Translations under genes and position numbers: made by a program
NCBI GenBank assembly: GCA_937958815.1
Contig: CALGMR010000001.1
Coordinates: forward strand, 1-64,000
Source: an uncultured Rhizobiaceae group bacterium
GTDB taxonomy: Bacteria; Pseudomonadota; Alphaproteobacteria; Rhizobiales; Rhizobiaceae
Direction: 5' to 3'
DNA length: 64,000 bases
Part shown: one piece after another, positions 44,499 through 54,070 of the stretch
Numbering within the stretch: position 1 is the first letter of the stretch
Layout: every line of letters begins with the position of its first letter
Notes under the pieces: generated by a model
What the model saw: the letters and a program-made list of their open reading frames with translations, nothing else
The model's database searches: none
Told to the model about the DNA's origin: nothing

Positions 44499-45797
44499 AT
44501 GGAACTAAGCAATTATAAACAAAACGTGCTGAACCGATTGGAAAAAGTCGGGCTCGATCAGCAACGACTGCTTGATTACATGTCCTTATTGGGTGGCCAA
44601 GTTGGCCGCCTGATTTTCTCTATGGTGTATTTCATCACCTTAGCACGTGCATTGTCCTTGAGTGATTTCGGCATTTTTGCGACCAGCTCATCAATTGGCA
44701 TTGTTTTGTCTAGATTGAGCGGTTTGGGTTTTGTCTCCCCGCTATTTCGCGTTGCAACGACCAAACCAAGTCTGCTCGGTGTCTACACCGCAGGTTTTTT
44801 GGTGGCCAGCGTCGTCACATTGCCAGTTTTGCTTTCCATTTCCTTTGCTTTGCATTGGTTGATTTATGCCGAACTCATTACGTTACTGACTTTCGTTCTC
44901 ATCGTGATGGCAGAAGTTCTGTTTTGGCGCGGCTTGGAAGCCGTTATCATCGTGAACAATGGCCTCAACAAATACACATTGGCGTCATCTATCGGCATCG
45001 CAAGCGTCGCAGTAAAAGCAGTTGCGGCCGCAATATTCTGGTATTTGGGATACAGCGATCTCGAAATGTGGGCGGAAATATACTTCGCCGTTTTGGGTGC
45101 GAGTTTGCTCGTTGCAGTTGTTCTGTTCTATCCCAAACAAAAATTGAAATGGCGACCAGCTGCTTGGAAAGGTCGCCTGCGCGATGCCCTTGGCGTGTCT
45201 ACCGCCGAATGCATTTTCTACATTCAATCCGAAATGGACAAAGTTTTGGTTCTCGTTCTGGGTGGCGAAATGCTGGCTGGCATCTACGCCATCGTGATGC
45301 GTTTGGTTGATTTAACTGCCATGCCACTGCGTGCGCTGAGCACCATGCTGACCCAATGGATTATGCGTCAAAGGCAATCCGGACAATTCGCCAAAACCGG
45401 ATTGAAACTTGATGCACTCATTTCATTCGTTTCCGTAGCCGCCTTGGTCACAATAGCAATATTATTGTCATTCTTCCCTAATTTCTTAGGCAAAAGCATC
45501 TCAATGGGCGCCGCATTTTTGTGGCTGATTTTGCTCGTTCCCGCATTCAGAAATGCCGTGGAACTTCACACAGATTTGCTCTACGGGCATGAACGCATGG
45601 CCAGCAGAGTATATCTGCTGATTGTGCTTGCACTGGCAAAAGCTGCTATGTTGGCGTTGATTTTGAGCTACACAAACGACTTTGCAACTGTTGCAGTTTG
45701 GTTGAACGCAGCATTTGGCGTGCTCTACCTCATTTCAGCAGTCGTAGTGTACAAGTTTATATTGGGAAAAACGCCTGTTCAGGCTGCCAGTAAATAG
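44499..45797 (+). CDS. Wzx-like oligosaccharide flippase
   Basis: A polytopic protein of about 432 residues with about twelve hydrophobic segments, resembling lipopolysaccharide/exopolysaccharide flippases (Wzx/MATE-like). It would move lipid-linked repeat units across the inner membrane. I prefer the ATG at 44499; a TTG at 44487 would add four residues. Its 3' end overlaps the convergent glycosyltransferase-like gene by 19 bases. Confidence 0.8.
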   Translation: MELSNYKQNVLNRLEKVGLDQQRLLDYMSLLGGQVGRLIFSMVYFITLARALSLSDFGIFATSSSIGIVLSRLSGLGFVSPLFRVATTKPSLLGVYTAGFLVASVVTLPVLLSISFALHWLIYAELITLLTFVLIVMAEVLFWRGLEAVIIVNNGLNKYTLASSIGIASVAVKAVAAAIFWYLGYSDLEMWAEIYFAVLGASLLVAVVLFYPKQKLKWRPAAWKGRLRDALGVSTAECIFYIQSEMDKVLVLVLGGEMLAGIYAIVMRLVDLTAMPLRALSTMLTQWIMRQRQSGQFAKTGLKLDALISFVSVAALVTIAILLSFFPNFLGKSISMGAAFLWLILLVPAFRNAVELHTDLLYGHERMASRVYLLIVLALAKAAMLALILSYTNDFATVAVWLNAAFGVLYLISAVVVYKFILGKTPVQAASK

Positions 45798-46672
45798 CGC
45801 AAAACATCTGGCTCGGTGTTGGTGAAAGATTGAATGCCGATGGCCACCTGATTGTCAGACATTTTATCGACAAAAGCTTCCACGTCTTTGCGCGTCAGCG
45901 CCTCCCCTGACCAATATGTCTGGCACAAACCTTCTGTAGCGTACCAGTGATCGGGAGCTTCCAGCACACCATCAACATATGCGCCGTAAATCTGACATTC
46001 TGAAAATGACCGATTGCGCCCTATAGCAGACACCCAATCCGTGCCTGTAGAGTTTTCAATATTGGCGCACATGTCCAACACATGTTGCCGACGCCACGTG
46101 ACAAGATTGTTGATATAATCATGCGCAGGGAAACTTGGTTCACTCAAGCCATTAAGAGCTGCTGCAGACCGTGTCCAGTCAAAGTGCAACGCGGTGTCTT
46201 CCAAGTCATTTGAATTGATTGCATTGGGCTTGCGGTAAAGCCGTAAGGACTCGTCATGCCACAAGTTTTGGGTTTCAAATGGGCGCACAAACAACATGTC
46301 TGAATCGCAATACAAAATCGCCTCATGAGCGATGAAATTAGCAATCGCAATTCGTCGCAATTGCTGAACATGCCACCCCCGCATGGGCCAGGTTTTTGTT
46401 GAAAGCCAAACTTTACGTGATGTCTTGGAAAAGCCCTGGCGAAAACAATGTAGCCATGAAGGCAAAATATCCAACTCATTGACGACATGCCTTTTGCGAC
46501 CTGTCAGTTCAGAAAATTGAGCATAGTCGCCATTGTCGACCAAAATATAGTGGTCGACCTCATCGCTTACAAAACGGTCAACGCTTTCGCACAACAGTTT
46601 GCAGCGTTCGAAATCCGCCGCATAACTTGGCGTCACCAACGCAACCCGTTTCTTCGACGTTGAACCAACCAT
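45779..46672 (-). CDS. DUF6492-like glycosyltransferase-fold protein
   Basis: A 297-residue protein with a GT-A-like opening (KRVALVTPSYAADFERC) and a DxD-type motif in YCDSDMLFVRPF near residue 125, as in nucleotide-sugar transferases of the DUF6492 group. The acceptor is unknown. The start ATG shares a base with the stop of the WecG-type gene, so they are coupled. Confidence 0.7.
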   Translation of the reverse strand: MVGSTSKKRVALVTPSYAADFERCKLLCESVDRFVSDEVDHYILVDNGDYAQFSELTGRKRHVVNELDILPSWLHCFRQGFSKTSRKVWLSTKTWPMRGWHVQQLRRIAIANFIAHEAILYCDSDMLFVRPFETQNLWHDESLRLYRKPNAINSNDLEDTALHFDWTRSAAALNGLSEPSFPAHDYINNLVTWRRQHVLDMCANIENSTGTDWVSAIGRNRSFSECQIYGAYVDGVLEAPDHWYATEGLCQTYWSGEALTRKDVEAFVDKMSDNQVAIGIQSFTNTEPDVLRYLLAA

Positions 46673-47490
46673 CAGTTTTTCTCACCAAAAAACTTCTGCT
46701 TCAACACACGCATCAAAAACGCAGGATTTCCCAAAATATAGCGGCGCCACATTCTGCCCGGCTCCAACGCCAAACGGTAAAGCCATTCCAAACGCATTGA
46801 GATCAAAAACTGCGGTGCGCGAGGAACACGTTCCGCAATGAAGTCAAACAGTGCGCCAACCCCAAAAACTGTATTCGCAAATTCAGGCGTTATATGTTCC
46901 GCTATCCACTTTTCTTGACGTGGATTGCCAAATGCAACCAACAAAACATCAGGCTTGTTTTGAGACAATTTTTCTAGAATTGCGTGCTCTTGTTCGGCGC
47001 CAAAATAACCGTCGTGGACGAAACTGAATCTGAGATTGTCATACCGTGTTTCAAGTTTCGATATGGCACGTTCTGCAACACCATTTTGCGCACCAAGAAG
47101 CGCCACATGCGCCCCGTCTTCAAGCTGGGACAAGAGTGTTGGAATAAAATCGGTTCCGTTTAGATTGGCGGGAAACGTTTCGCCGTATAAAATTCGGGAC
47201 GCCAGATCGAGACCAATGCCGTCAGACAACACAGTAAAGTGATTGAGAACATTGTGAAATTCTGGGTCCACATGGGCAATATTTGCGCCATGGGCATTCA
47301 AAAAGGCATATTTTTCATGCTTGCCAAATTTGATGTTCTCCAAAACCATTTGAACTGCTTGCTCACGAGACAGTGTTTCGACAGGGACACCAAGGATTGA
47401 ACGCGCGCCATTTTCATGTGCGTTTACAATGCCTTCGCAGTCTTTAGAGATGTTGGGCATCTCTCTCACCTGTTTCATTGTCTTGCTCAA
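46672..47490 (-). CDS. WecG/TagA/CpsF family glycosyltransferase
   Basis: A 272-residue GT26-type enzyme that adds the second sugar to a lipid-linked first sugar. Diagnostic stretches are FLNAHGANIAH, SDGIGLDLASR and LLVAFGNPRQEKWI. It probably acts early in assembly of the repeat unit. ATGs at 47490 and 47457 are possible; the domain starts at about residue 30 of the longer form. Confidence 0.92.
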   Translation of the reverse strand: MSKTMKQVREMPNISKDCEGIVNAHENGARSILGVPVETLSREQAVQMVLENIKFGKHEKYAFLNAHGANIAHVDPEFHNVLNHFTVLSDGIGLDLASRILYGETFPANLNGTDFIPTLLSQLEDGAHVALLGAQNGVAERAISKLETRYDNLRFSFVHDGYFGAEQEHAILEKLSQNKPDVLLVAFGNPRQEKWIAEHITPEFANTVFGVGALFDFIAERVPRAPQFLISMRLEWLYRLALEPGRMWRRYILGNPAFLMRVLKQKFFGEKN

Positions 47491-47584
47491 ATCAGCTCAC
47501 TTTCGATCGAACTGTCAACCTAAGTTGAATTGTTTCAATTTTAGTCAATTGCAATTCGATTGGGTGGAATAGTTACTGGTAAGG

Positions 47585-48739
47585 TTAAACCAATCTATTC
47601 AAACCTTTAACCAAAGCATCTTGCATGTCAGCGAACTGCATATCGTAAAATTGCCTTCCGTTCACATATGGCAATTTTTGTGCGCGGCTGCGTTGAACGT
47701 GGTCAACCAAAGCTGATGAAAATTCATCAACCTCATCCGCTTTGGCACAATTGGGCGGAAGGGATTCAATACCCCGCAATGAGGAAGAAGTGGCAACACA
47801 GGCCAATCCAGCTTGGAAGGCCTCGATCGTTTTCAACTGAACACCGGTTCCGCCGCGGCTGATCAGCGGAACGATCCGAACATAATCCAAAAATTCGCTC
47901 GCACTTTCCACGCGTCCAAGAAACTCAACATTGTCAGATTGTTGCACCATAGTTTCTGGCACTTTACCAGCAATTCCTATACGAAAATCTTTTGGCAAGT
48001 TCGGGACAATTTTGTCTAAAAACCATTGCAAACCCACGCGATTGGGTTCCCATGACCATGTTCCGATCATTCCAATATCAAACTCTTTTTCGCCTACCGC
48101 TTGTTCATTCTCTTCAAATGGCGCAACGAGAGGCAGAACAGCGCTTTTCTCTTTTAAAAGACCAAGGGTCGTTATGTCTTCAGCGGACAAAGCCCACACA
48201 TATTGCGCCTTGTCACAAAGACTGGTTTCAATATCTTTCAACAATCTTGCATCCCGTGCGTACAACCAACGCTGGATTCTTGAATTCGCGCTTATCGCGT
48301 TTTGGCTGGCTGAAACATGTTCCACATTGTGGGTGACAAATCCAAATGGTCGCTCAAGCAAATGAGGAAATGCCGCGGCCATTTGATAAGAATTGAAAAT
48401 CACGCGGTCGATTTCACCACAGCCGCGCACAGCTTCATCCAGTTTCTTACGACCAACTGCCGTAAGCTTCGAAGCAGAAATGGGCAGTCCACTTTGTAAG
48501 GCACGTGCCACAAAGCCGAGTTTTTGCATCGCACCAACTGCTGCATTTTCCAAATTCAACTCATCGACCACAATGACGTCTTCATGTGCAGGAGTGTTTT
48601 GCCTTGGCACAGAAAACCCGATCACCGAAACCTTATGCCCTAGAGAACGCAAGCCATGGACAATCGCTTCATTGGCAATCTCAAAGCCGGAAGTGGGTTT
48701 GCCATCGGTGACAACGGATGAGAAGAAGGCAATATGCAT
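47585..48739 (-). CDS. Group 1 glycosyltransferase
   Basis: A protein of about 384 residues with a GT-B fold, starting MHIAFFSSVVTDGKPTSGFE. The donor-site region VQLKTIEAFQAGLACVATSSSLRG is near the C terminus. The ATG at 48739 fits the fold; a longer frame to 48772 adds an unlikely leader. It is divergent from the GT2 gene, with about 120 bases between. Confidence 0.85.
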   Translation of the reverse strand: MHIAFFSSVVTDGKPTSGFEIANEAIVHGLRSLGHKVSVIGFSVPRQNTPAHEDVIVVDELNLENAAVGAMQKLGFVARALQSGLPISASKLTAVGRKKLDEAVRGCGEIDRVIFNSYQMAAAFPHLLERPFGFVTHNVEHVSASQNAISANSRIQRWLYARDARLLKDIETSLCDKAQYVWALSAEDITTLGLLKEKSAVLPLVAPFEENEQAVGEKEFDIGMIGTWSWEPNRVGLQWFLDKIVPNLPKDFRIGIAGKVPETMVQQSDNVEFLGRVESASEFLDYVRIVPLISRGGTGVQLKTIEAFQAGLACVATSSSLRGIESLPPNCAKADEVDEFSSALVDHVQRSRAQKLPYVNGRQFYDMQFADMQDALVKGLNRLV

Positions 48740-48861
48740 GAGAAACAGTACAAGGCCGTGGGAAAAAGTCACCTTAGGTCAAGTTATTGGATAATTCGTT
48801 AAACGATAGGCCGTAAAAGTCTTAACACGCACACAATTGAAAGCTGTTGAGATTGACCGAT

Positions 48862-49854
48862 ATGCAGGCTCCAAGTCCCGAAGACATCACAACGATCTGG
48901 TCGAATGCCAGTACATCAAATTCCGACATACAGATTATTGTTGTTATCCCGACATTCAAGCGTCCCGACCACGTTATCACAACGCTCAATTCGGTACTGG
49001 CCCAAAAAACGGATCGCCCGTTTGCAATTGTGGTGATGGACAACCATGCCGAAGGTGGTGAAGGGGCAGCAGTCTCTGCGGATCTGCTAAAACAAAACAC
49101 GATTCCAGCAACCGTTATTTTGGCTCACAGGCGCGGGAATTGTGCAGCATACAATGCTGGATTTCATATCGGCATGGAGCATTTCCCTTCAGCCAAATGG
49201 ATACAGATCATTGATGATGATGAAATCGCGCGGCCAGATTGGCTGGAGAAAATGGCCGATATTGCGGAAAAGACGAATGCAGATTGTACCGGCGCACCAC
49301 AACACCCCATTTTTCCAGACGGGACTTCGCGACACTGGATCAACCACGCCGTGTTCCACCCTCCTTATGAGGAATCAGGCGAAGTGCCAATTCTCTATTC
49401 CTCTGGCAATGTCATGATCAAAACGGACTTGCTACGCGCGCACGGCTATCCATGGTTGGATGAACGGTTCAACTTTTTGGGAGGTGGTGATTCCGATTTT
49501 TATTCACGAACCAAAGCTGATGGAGCGACATTTGCATGGCAAAGCGATGGCGGTGTAGACGAAACGACGCCAGCGCGTCGCACAGAACTTTCTTGGTTGA
49601 ATTCGAGAAGCCTGCGCAACGGATCAATTTCCGCAGCTATCCAGCAAAAGGCATCTCGGTCTATGGCCGACGGCCTTAAGAGAATTGTTAAGACTTGCCT
49701 CTTGCTCGCTGCCTCTCCTTACCGTTCGTTAATACTGTTTGTTAAGACAAGGTCTTTAACAATGGCTCTCAATCCTATGAATGTCGCTTTGGGGCGACTG
49801 CTGATGGAATTTGGCTTTGCAAATGAACAATACAGAGCGGCAGAGAAAAACTAA
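48862..49854 (+). CDS. Family 2 glycosyltransferase
   Basis: A protein of about 330 residues with the GT-A nucleotide-sugar-binding opening (IIVVIPTFKRPDHVITTLNS) and the motif IQIIDDDEIARPDW. It is probably involved in building the repeat unit. Start uncertain: ATG 48862 or TTG 48847, neither with a strong ribosome site. The O-antigen ligase-like gene follows by 27 bases. Confidence 0.85.
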   Translation: MQAPSPEDITTIWSNASTSNSDIQIIVVIPTFKRPDHVITTLNSVLAQKTDRPFAIVVMDNHAEGGEGAAVSADLLKQNTIPATVILAHRRGNCAAYNAGFHIGMEHFPSAKWIQIIDDDEIARPDWLEKMADIAEKTNADCTGAPQHPIFPDGTSRHWINHAVFHPPYEESGEVPILYSSGNVMIKTDLLRAHGYPWLDERFNFLGGGDSDFYSRTKADGATFAWQSDGGVDETTPARRTELSWLNSRSLRNGSISAAIQQKASRSMADGLKRIVKTCLLLAASPYRSLILFVKTRSLTMALNPMNVALGRLLMEFGFANEQYRAAEKN

Positions 49855-49881
49855 TTTCGCTGTGCGCTCGGGCGGGCCGCG

Positions 49882-51192
49882 ATGAGCACGACCTATGCTC
49901 CCCCAACTTATTCCCAAGAAGCTGTCAAATCCAAACAAGGATGGCTGCCATCGGCAATTTTGCTTGCCATTGTTTTTGTGTCGTTTCGACCCTTTGCAAC
50001 CGAAGTCGCAGAAGTCGGTGTCAAATCCGGCGGTGGCGATATCGTCAACCAATTGGGTTTCGGCCTGATTGGCATCGCGTGCTTTTGGCTGATCAAGAAC
50101 AATGTTTCCCAACACGCGTTGAAAGCCTTTAACCGTCCCTCCTGGTATCTTGTGCTCGGTGTTCTCGTGGTGTCGATCCTTTCAGCGGACAATCCATCTG
50201 GTGCGGCCCGCGCGATGATCTTTTCTTTGATCGTCGTTCTCGCGGCGGTGACGGTGGTCGCATTGCCCCGGTCCAAAGAAGACATGATCTCGTGCTTCAC
50301 GGTTGGCATTGGCACTGCGTTGGCGTTTTGTTGGTTTGCAGTGCTTTTCGTACCTGAACAAGGTATCCACGGCGGCGGCGGGTTTGAAGCCCAACATGAA
50401 GGGCTTTGGCGTGGCGTTTTTGATCATAAAAATGTTGCGTCCTATGTCATGGGCGCATTTGTGATGTTCGGCTTGTTCACAATGCGAAATGGACACCCCT
50501 TTTGGGGTGGTATCATCTCAGTGTTTTCAATCATATTTGTTGTCTATGCAGGTTCAAAAACAGTTCTTGGTGTTTTACCAGTTGCGATTGCAACCGTGTT
50601 CTGCGCCAGATTGATTTCGTTTCGTCCGCTCAAAGCACTCATTATTTTGCTGCCTGTTATAGGCTTAACCACGGCCACTTTGGGCGCGGTAATCATCGAA
50701 CCCATTTTAACAACGCTCCAATTTTACATCCCAGGTCTCAGCTATACGGGGCGAACAGACCTGTGGATTTTCGGACTTGAACATCTCAACAAGTCCCCCC
50801 TGTTTGGCTACGGTTTTGAAAGCTTTTGGGGAACGCAACGCGTTTCAAATCTAGAACAACCCATTGAATTGGCATGGGATGTCCGCGGCATTGTTCATGG
50901 GCATAACTCTTGGCTGGATGCCGCCGTGAACTTTGGAATTCCGGGCGCTGCAATCATCATATTTGTTCTCACACTGCTACCCGTTATTGACTTTTTGCGC
51001 ATTCCCAAAGGCGGAACAGCGGAGCGGCTCGGCGGGCTCTATATCAGCATTTGGGTTTTCACAGCGATGGGTGCAAATCTGGAATCCTTCTTCTTTCGTC
51101 GTGCAGACCCTGTCTGGTTTTGCATGCTTATTGCCATCGTAGGGCTGCGGTTCACAGCCCATATGACAAAAGGTCAGCGTCAATCGCGTTAA
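49882..51192 (+). CDS. O-antigen ligase/polymerase-like (Wzy_C) membrane protein
   Basis: A 436-residue protein with about eleven membrane segments. The large periplasmic loop between later segments contains VHGHNSWLDAAVNFGIPG, the HN..L..GxxG pattern of the O-antigen ligase family. It polymerises or ligates polysaccharide chains in the periplasm. Together with the Wzx- and Wzz-like proteins it suggests a Wzy-dependent pathway. Confidence 0.85.
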   Translation: MSTTYAPPTYSQEAVKSKQGWLPSAILLAIVFVSFRPFATEVAEVGVKSGGGDIVNQLGFGLIGIACFWLIKNNVSQHALKAFNRPSWYLVLGVLVVSILSADNPSGAARAMIFSLIVVLAAVTVVALPRSKEDMISCFTVGIGTALAFCWFAVLFVPEQGIHGGGGFEAQHEGLWRGVFDHKNVASYVMGAFVMFGLFTMRNGHPFWGGIISVFSIIFVVYAGSKTVLGVLPVAIATVFCARLISFRPLKALIILLPVIGLTTATLGAVIIEPILTTLQFYIPGLSYTGRTDLWIFGLEHLNKSPLFGYGFESFWGTQRVSNLEQPIELAWDVRGIVHGHNSWLDAAVNFGIPGAAIIIFVLTLLPVIDFLRIPKGGTAERLGGLYISIWVFTAMGANLESFFFRRADPVWFCMLIAIVGLRFTAHMTKGQRQSR

Positions 51193-51296
51193 TCATATTG
51201 TTGGAAACACGGCGAGTTGATGTTTGAATTCGTTGACAATTTCCACGCTATGCAGTGAGGTTAACGAACTGTTAACCGTATGAACTCGGCGAAAAT

Positions 51297-51878
51297 ATGC
51301 GGCCTCTTTTATCTCTTGTTGTTGCTCTTACATTTGCGGCACCAGTTTCAGCGATTGCTTCGCCCAGCATGAATACACTTGGCAGAACATCGCAGCCGAT
51401 TGGCCATTTGTGGCTTTGTCAGCAGATACCGGAAGAGTGTTCCATACTCAGTTCAGACACCAAAGCGCCCGTTCTGACGAAGAAACGTTGGGCTCAGTTG
51501 GTCGCGGCAAATACAGGCGCAAATCTCACAATTGAACCGCTTACTGACCAAGAGTTCTACGGTGTTGAAGAACATTGGACGTATCCTGTCAGCTACGGGG
51601 ATTGCGAAGACTACGTTTTGATGAAACGCAAAACCCTGTTGCAACAAGGTTGGCCCGCTTCCAGCTTGTTGATCACAGTTGTGAAGCGCGAAAATGGTGA
51701 GGGACATGCAGTTCTAACTGTTCGCACAGACCGTGGTGACTTCATTCTCGACAATCTGGAATCTCGTATCGTGCGTTGGACAAAAACGCCCTACCGCTAT
51801 CTAAAACGTCAGTCCGTTTACAACAGCGGCCACTGGACAGATATCTCTGACAGCCGTCACCAGGTTGCTGGCTACTAG
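51297..51878 (+). CDS. Bacterial transglutaminase-like cysteine peptidase (BTLCP)
   Basis: A 193-residue exported protein with a signal peptide (about 1-21, cleaved after SAIA). The papain-like triad is visible: C103 (YGDCEDY), H137 (GEGHAVL) and D152 (FILDNL). BTLCP proteins in alphaproteobacteria occur with surface adhesins and c-di-GMP control (LapG-like), and LapG-type enzymes cleave adhesins. No adhesin is in the window. Confidence 0.88.
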   Translation: MRPLLSLVVALTFAAPVSAIASPSMNTLGRTSQPIGHLWLCQQIPEECSILSSDTKAPVLTKKRWAQLVAANTGANLTIEPLTDQEFYGVEEHWTYPVSYGDCEDYVLMKRKTLLQQGWPASSLLITVVKRENGEGHAVLTVRTDRGDFILDNLESRIVRWTKTPYRYLKRQSVYNSGHWTDISDSRHQVAGY

Positions 51879-51881
51879 CTT

Positions 51882-52172
51882 CTAGCGCTGATCTTCGGAA
51901 CTGTTTTGTGTAACTGAGCCTGTCACAACAGGAAAGGTTTGCTTGTCGCCCGGATAAGCCTGCGTCAAAGCACAATATGTGCAGTCGTCACCAGCTTGTT
52001 TCCAGGTATGCCAATTGCGCAGATGTTGTTTGGAAACCGTTTCACCAATGACCATGAAGTCAAAGCCCAAATGTTCCGAAACCCGCTCTGAGGAGCGCTG
52101 ATCGGACACGGCAGAAAAAGATCCCGCCATCAGAAAAACAAGTGTCGGCACTATGAGATTTTTGAGATTCAT
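51882..52172 (-). CDS. Small exported protein of unknown function
   Basis: A 96-residue protein with a signal peptide (MNLKNLIVPTLVFLMAGSFSA) and two close cysteines in DDCTYCALTQ. I recognise no family. It is convergent with the BTLCP gene, 3 bases apart. Confidence 0.6.
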   Translation of the reverse strand: MNLKNLIVPTLVFLMAGSFSAVSDQRSSERVSEHLGFDFMVIGETVSKQHLRNWHTWKQAGDDCTYCALTQAYPGDKQTFPVVTGSVTQNSSEDQR

Positions 52173-52229
52173 GAAGCAACCTATCCATCTGGTGAATAAA
52201 CAGAATCGCTCACCTAGGTTAAGGATTCA

Positions 52230-52991
52230 TTAACTGCGTAGCGCTGGCAATCCAATACCCACAGCTTCAAATCCACCATCAGCTGCTAAAATCTGTCCCG
52301 TGATGAAACTGGCGTCGGGGGAAGCCAAAAAACAAATGGCTGCAGCAATCTCATCTTCGCTGCCATAGCGGTTCAATGGCAAAGCATCATGGTAGGCTGC
52401 GCGAATTTCTGGCGAGTGAACAGCCAGCGCAAGTTTTGTATTCACTGGCCCCGGAGCCACACAATTGGCACGAATGCCGAGCTCCCCATATTCTGCAGCC
52501 TGTTGCAACGTCAATTGCTTCACTGCCGCTTTCGATGTGCCATAGGCCACCCGCAAAGTGCTCGCACGCAAGCCCGAAATTGAAGCAATATTCACAATCG
52601 ATGCGTGTTGGTCTTTGGCGGTTTTGGCAAGCAATGGACACATGGCTTGGGACATCAAAAATGTACCATCCAGATTAACGGACATCACCCTGCGCCATCT
52701 TTCAAAACTGGTTTCTTCAATTGGGCCGAAGTCAGCAACTCCCGCATTGTTGATTAAAGCATTGCAGGTCCCAAACTCTGATTCCACAGCATCAACAATC
52801 TGTTGCGCCTGATCAGGTTGGGAAATATCCAGCGGCAAAGCCAAAACACTCTTTCCCAATTCGCTGGCGGCACTTGCCAGTTCCTCTTCGTCCCAATCCA
52901 CCATCGCAACGCGGTAGCCAGCGTCTAAAAAGCGCTTTGTGGTCGCCAAACCAATGCCCCGCGCCGCGCCTGTCACAACTGCTGAAAACAT
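52230..52991 (-). CDS. Short-chain dehydrogenase/reductase
   Basis: A classical SDR of 253 residues. The cofactor motif is TGAARGIG (7-14), NNAG at 81-84, and the catalytic Ser is S137 or S139 with Y150 and K154 (YGTSK). The substrate is unknown. It lies 3 bases after the threonine aldolase gene, so they form an operon. Confidence 0.93.
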   Translation of the reverse strand: MFSAVVTGAARGIGLATTKRFLDAGYRVAMVDWDEEELASAASELGKSVLALPLDISQPDQAQQIVDAVESEFGTCNALINNAGVADFGPIEETSFERWRRVMSVNLDGTFLMSQAMCPLLAKTAKDQHASIVNIASISGLRASTLRVAYGTSKAAVKQLTLQQAAEYGELGIRANCVAPGPVNTKLALAVHSPEIRAAYHDALPLNRYGSEDEIAAAICFLASPDASFITGQILAADGGFEAVGIGLPALRS

Positions 52992-52994
52992 AAA

Positions 52995-54038
52995 CTACCC
53001 CTTTACCCAACTTGCAAAACCATCCACCACACGGTCGATGTGATGGGCATTGAAATCCAGATGTGTCACCAATCGAACCACACCTTTGGGCCCATATGGG
53101 TTGGACAGAACAATTCCTCGTTCCGCCATGTGATCAGACAATGGAACTTTGCCTTCGACTTCTGTGTTCAGCCAAACCATGTTGGTGTGGACATTATTTG
53201 CGTCGATGGAAATTCCGTCTACCGCCGACAATCGCTGACAAAGCAGTTGTGCATGCTCATGATCATCAGCGAGACGTTCCACATTGTTGTCCAAAGCATA
53301 AAGCCCACAAGCCGCCAAAACACCCGCTTGGCGCATCCCGCCACCGACCAGTTTTCGATTTCGGATGGCGCGCTTTATGAACTCTTTTGGGCCAGTCAAT
53401 ACAGAACCAACAGGTGCGCCTAAGCCCTTCGACAGACACAGGGAAACCGTGTCCGCAAATGCGGTCATGCTCTTTGCATCACTGTCAGACTTCATCACAG
53501 CATTCATCAACCGTGCACCATCAATGTGAACGGCCAAGCCATTTGAATGTGCCACATCCGCACCGGCTTCCAATTTGGCTTGCGGCACAACACGGCCATG
53601 GAACGTATTTTCAACACAGAGAAGTTTCGACACTGCAAAATGCGGATCATCAGCTTGGATTTCAGACTCAATTGCATCAGGTGCCAGTGACCCATCTACC
53701 GACGGTGTCACATGACGCGGCGATATCCCTCCAAGAACAGCTGCACCGCCCTGCTCGTAATTGGAAATATGATAACCCGCACCACCGATATATTCATCGC
53801 CGCGACCACAATGGCTTAACAGTGCAATCAGATTGCTCTGAGTGCCAGACGCCACAAAAAGCGCCGCATCTTTGCCCATCAAATCGGCCACACGCTCTTC
53901 TAGAGCAGCAACTGTTGGATCGTCGCCATAGACATCATCTCCAACTTCCGCATCGGCCATAGCTTTGCGCATCCCCGCACTTGGGCGCGTCACGGTATCA
54001 CTTCGAATATCAACAATGCTGTTTGATTGGTCGCTCAT
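52995..54038 (-). CDS. ltaE: Low-specificity L-threonine aldolase
   Basis: A PLP enzyme of 347 residues that splits L-threonine or allo-threonine to glycine and acetaldehyde. The PLP lysine is K204 in LCLSKGLGAPVGS; the opening DIRSDTVTRPSAGMRKAM and HIDGARLMNA are typical. Glycine formed here would enter the riboswitch-controlled cleavage system. Confidence 0.93.
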   Translation of the reverse strand: MSDQSNSIVDIRSDTVTRPSAGMRKAMADAEVGDDVYGDDPTVAALEERVADLMGKDAALFVASGTQSNLIALLSHCGRGDEYIGGAGYHISNYEQGGAAVLGGISPRHVTPSVDGSLAPDAIESEIQADDPHFAVSKLLCVENTFHGRVVPQAKLEAGADVAHSNGLAVHIDGARLMNAVMKSDSDAKSMTAFADTVSLCLSKGLGAPVGSVLTGPKEFIKRAIRNRKLVGGGMRQAGVLAACGLYALDNNVERLADDHEHAQLLCQRLSAVDGISIDANNVHTNMVWLNTEVEGKVPLSDHMAERGIVLSNPYGPKGVVRLVTHLDFNAHHIDRVVDGFASWVKG

Positions 54039-54070
54039 AAATTCTACCCAAAATGGTTGGTGAGGAAATG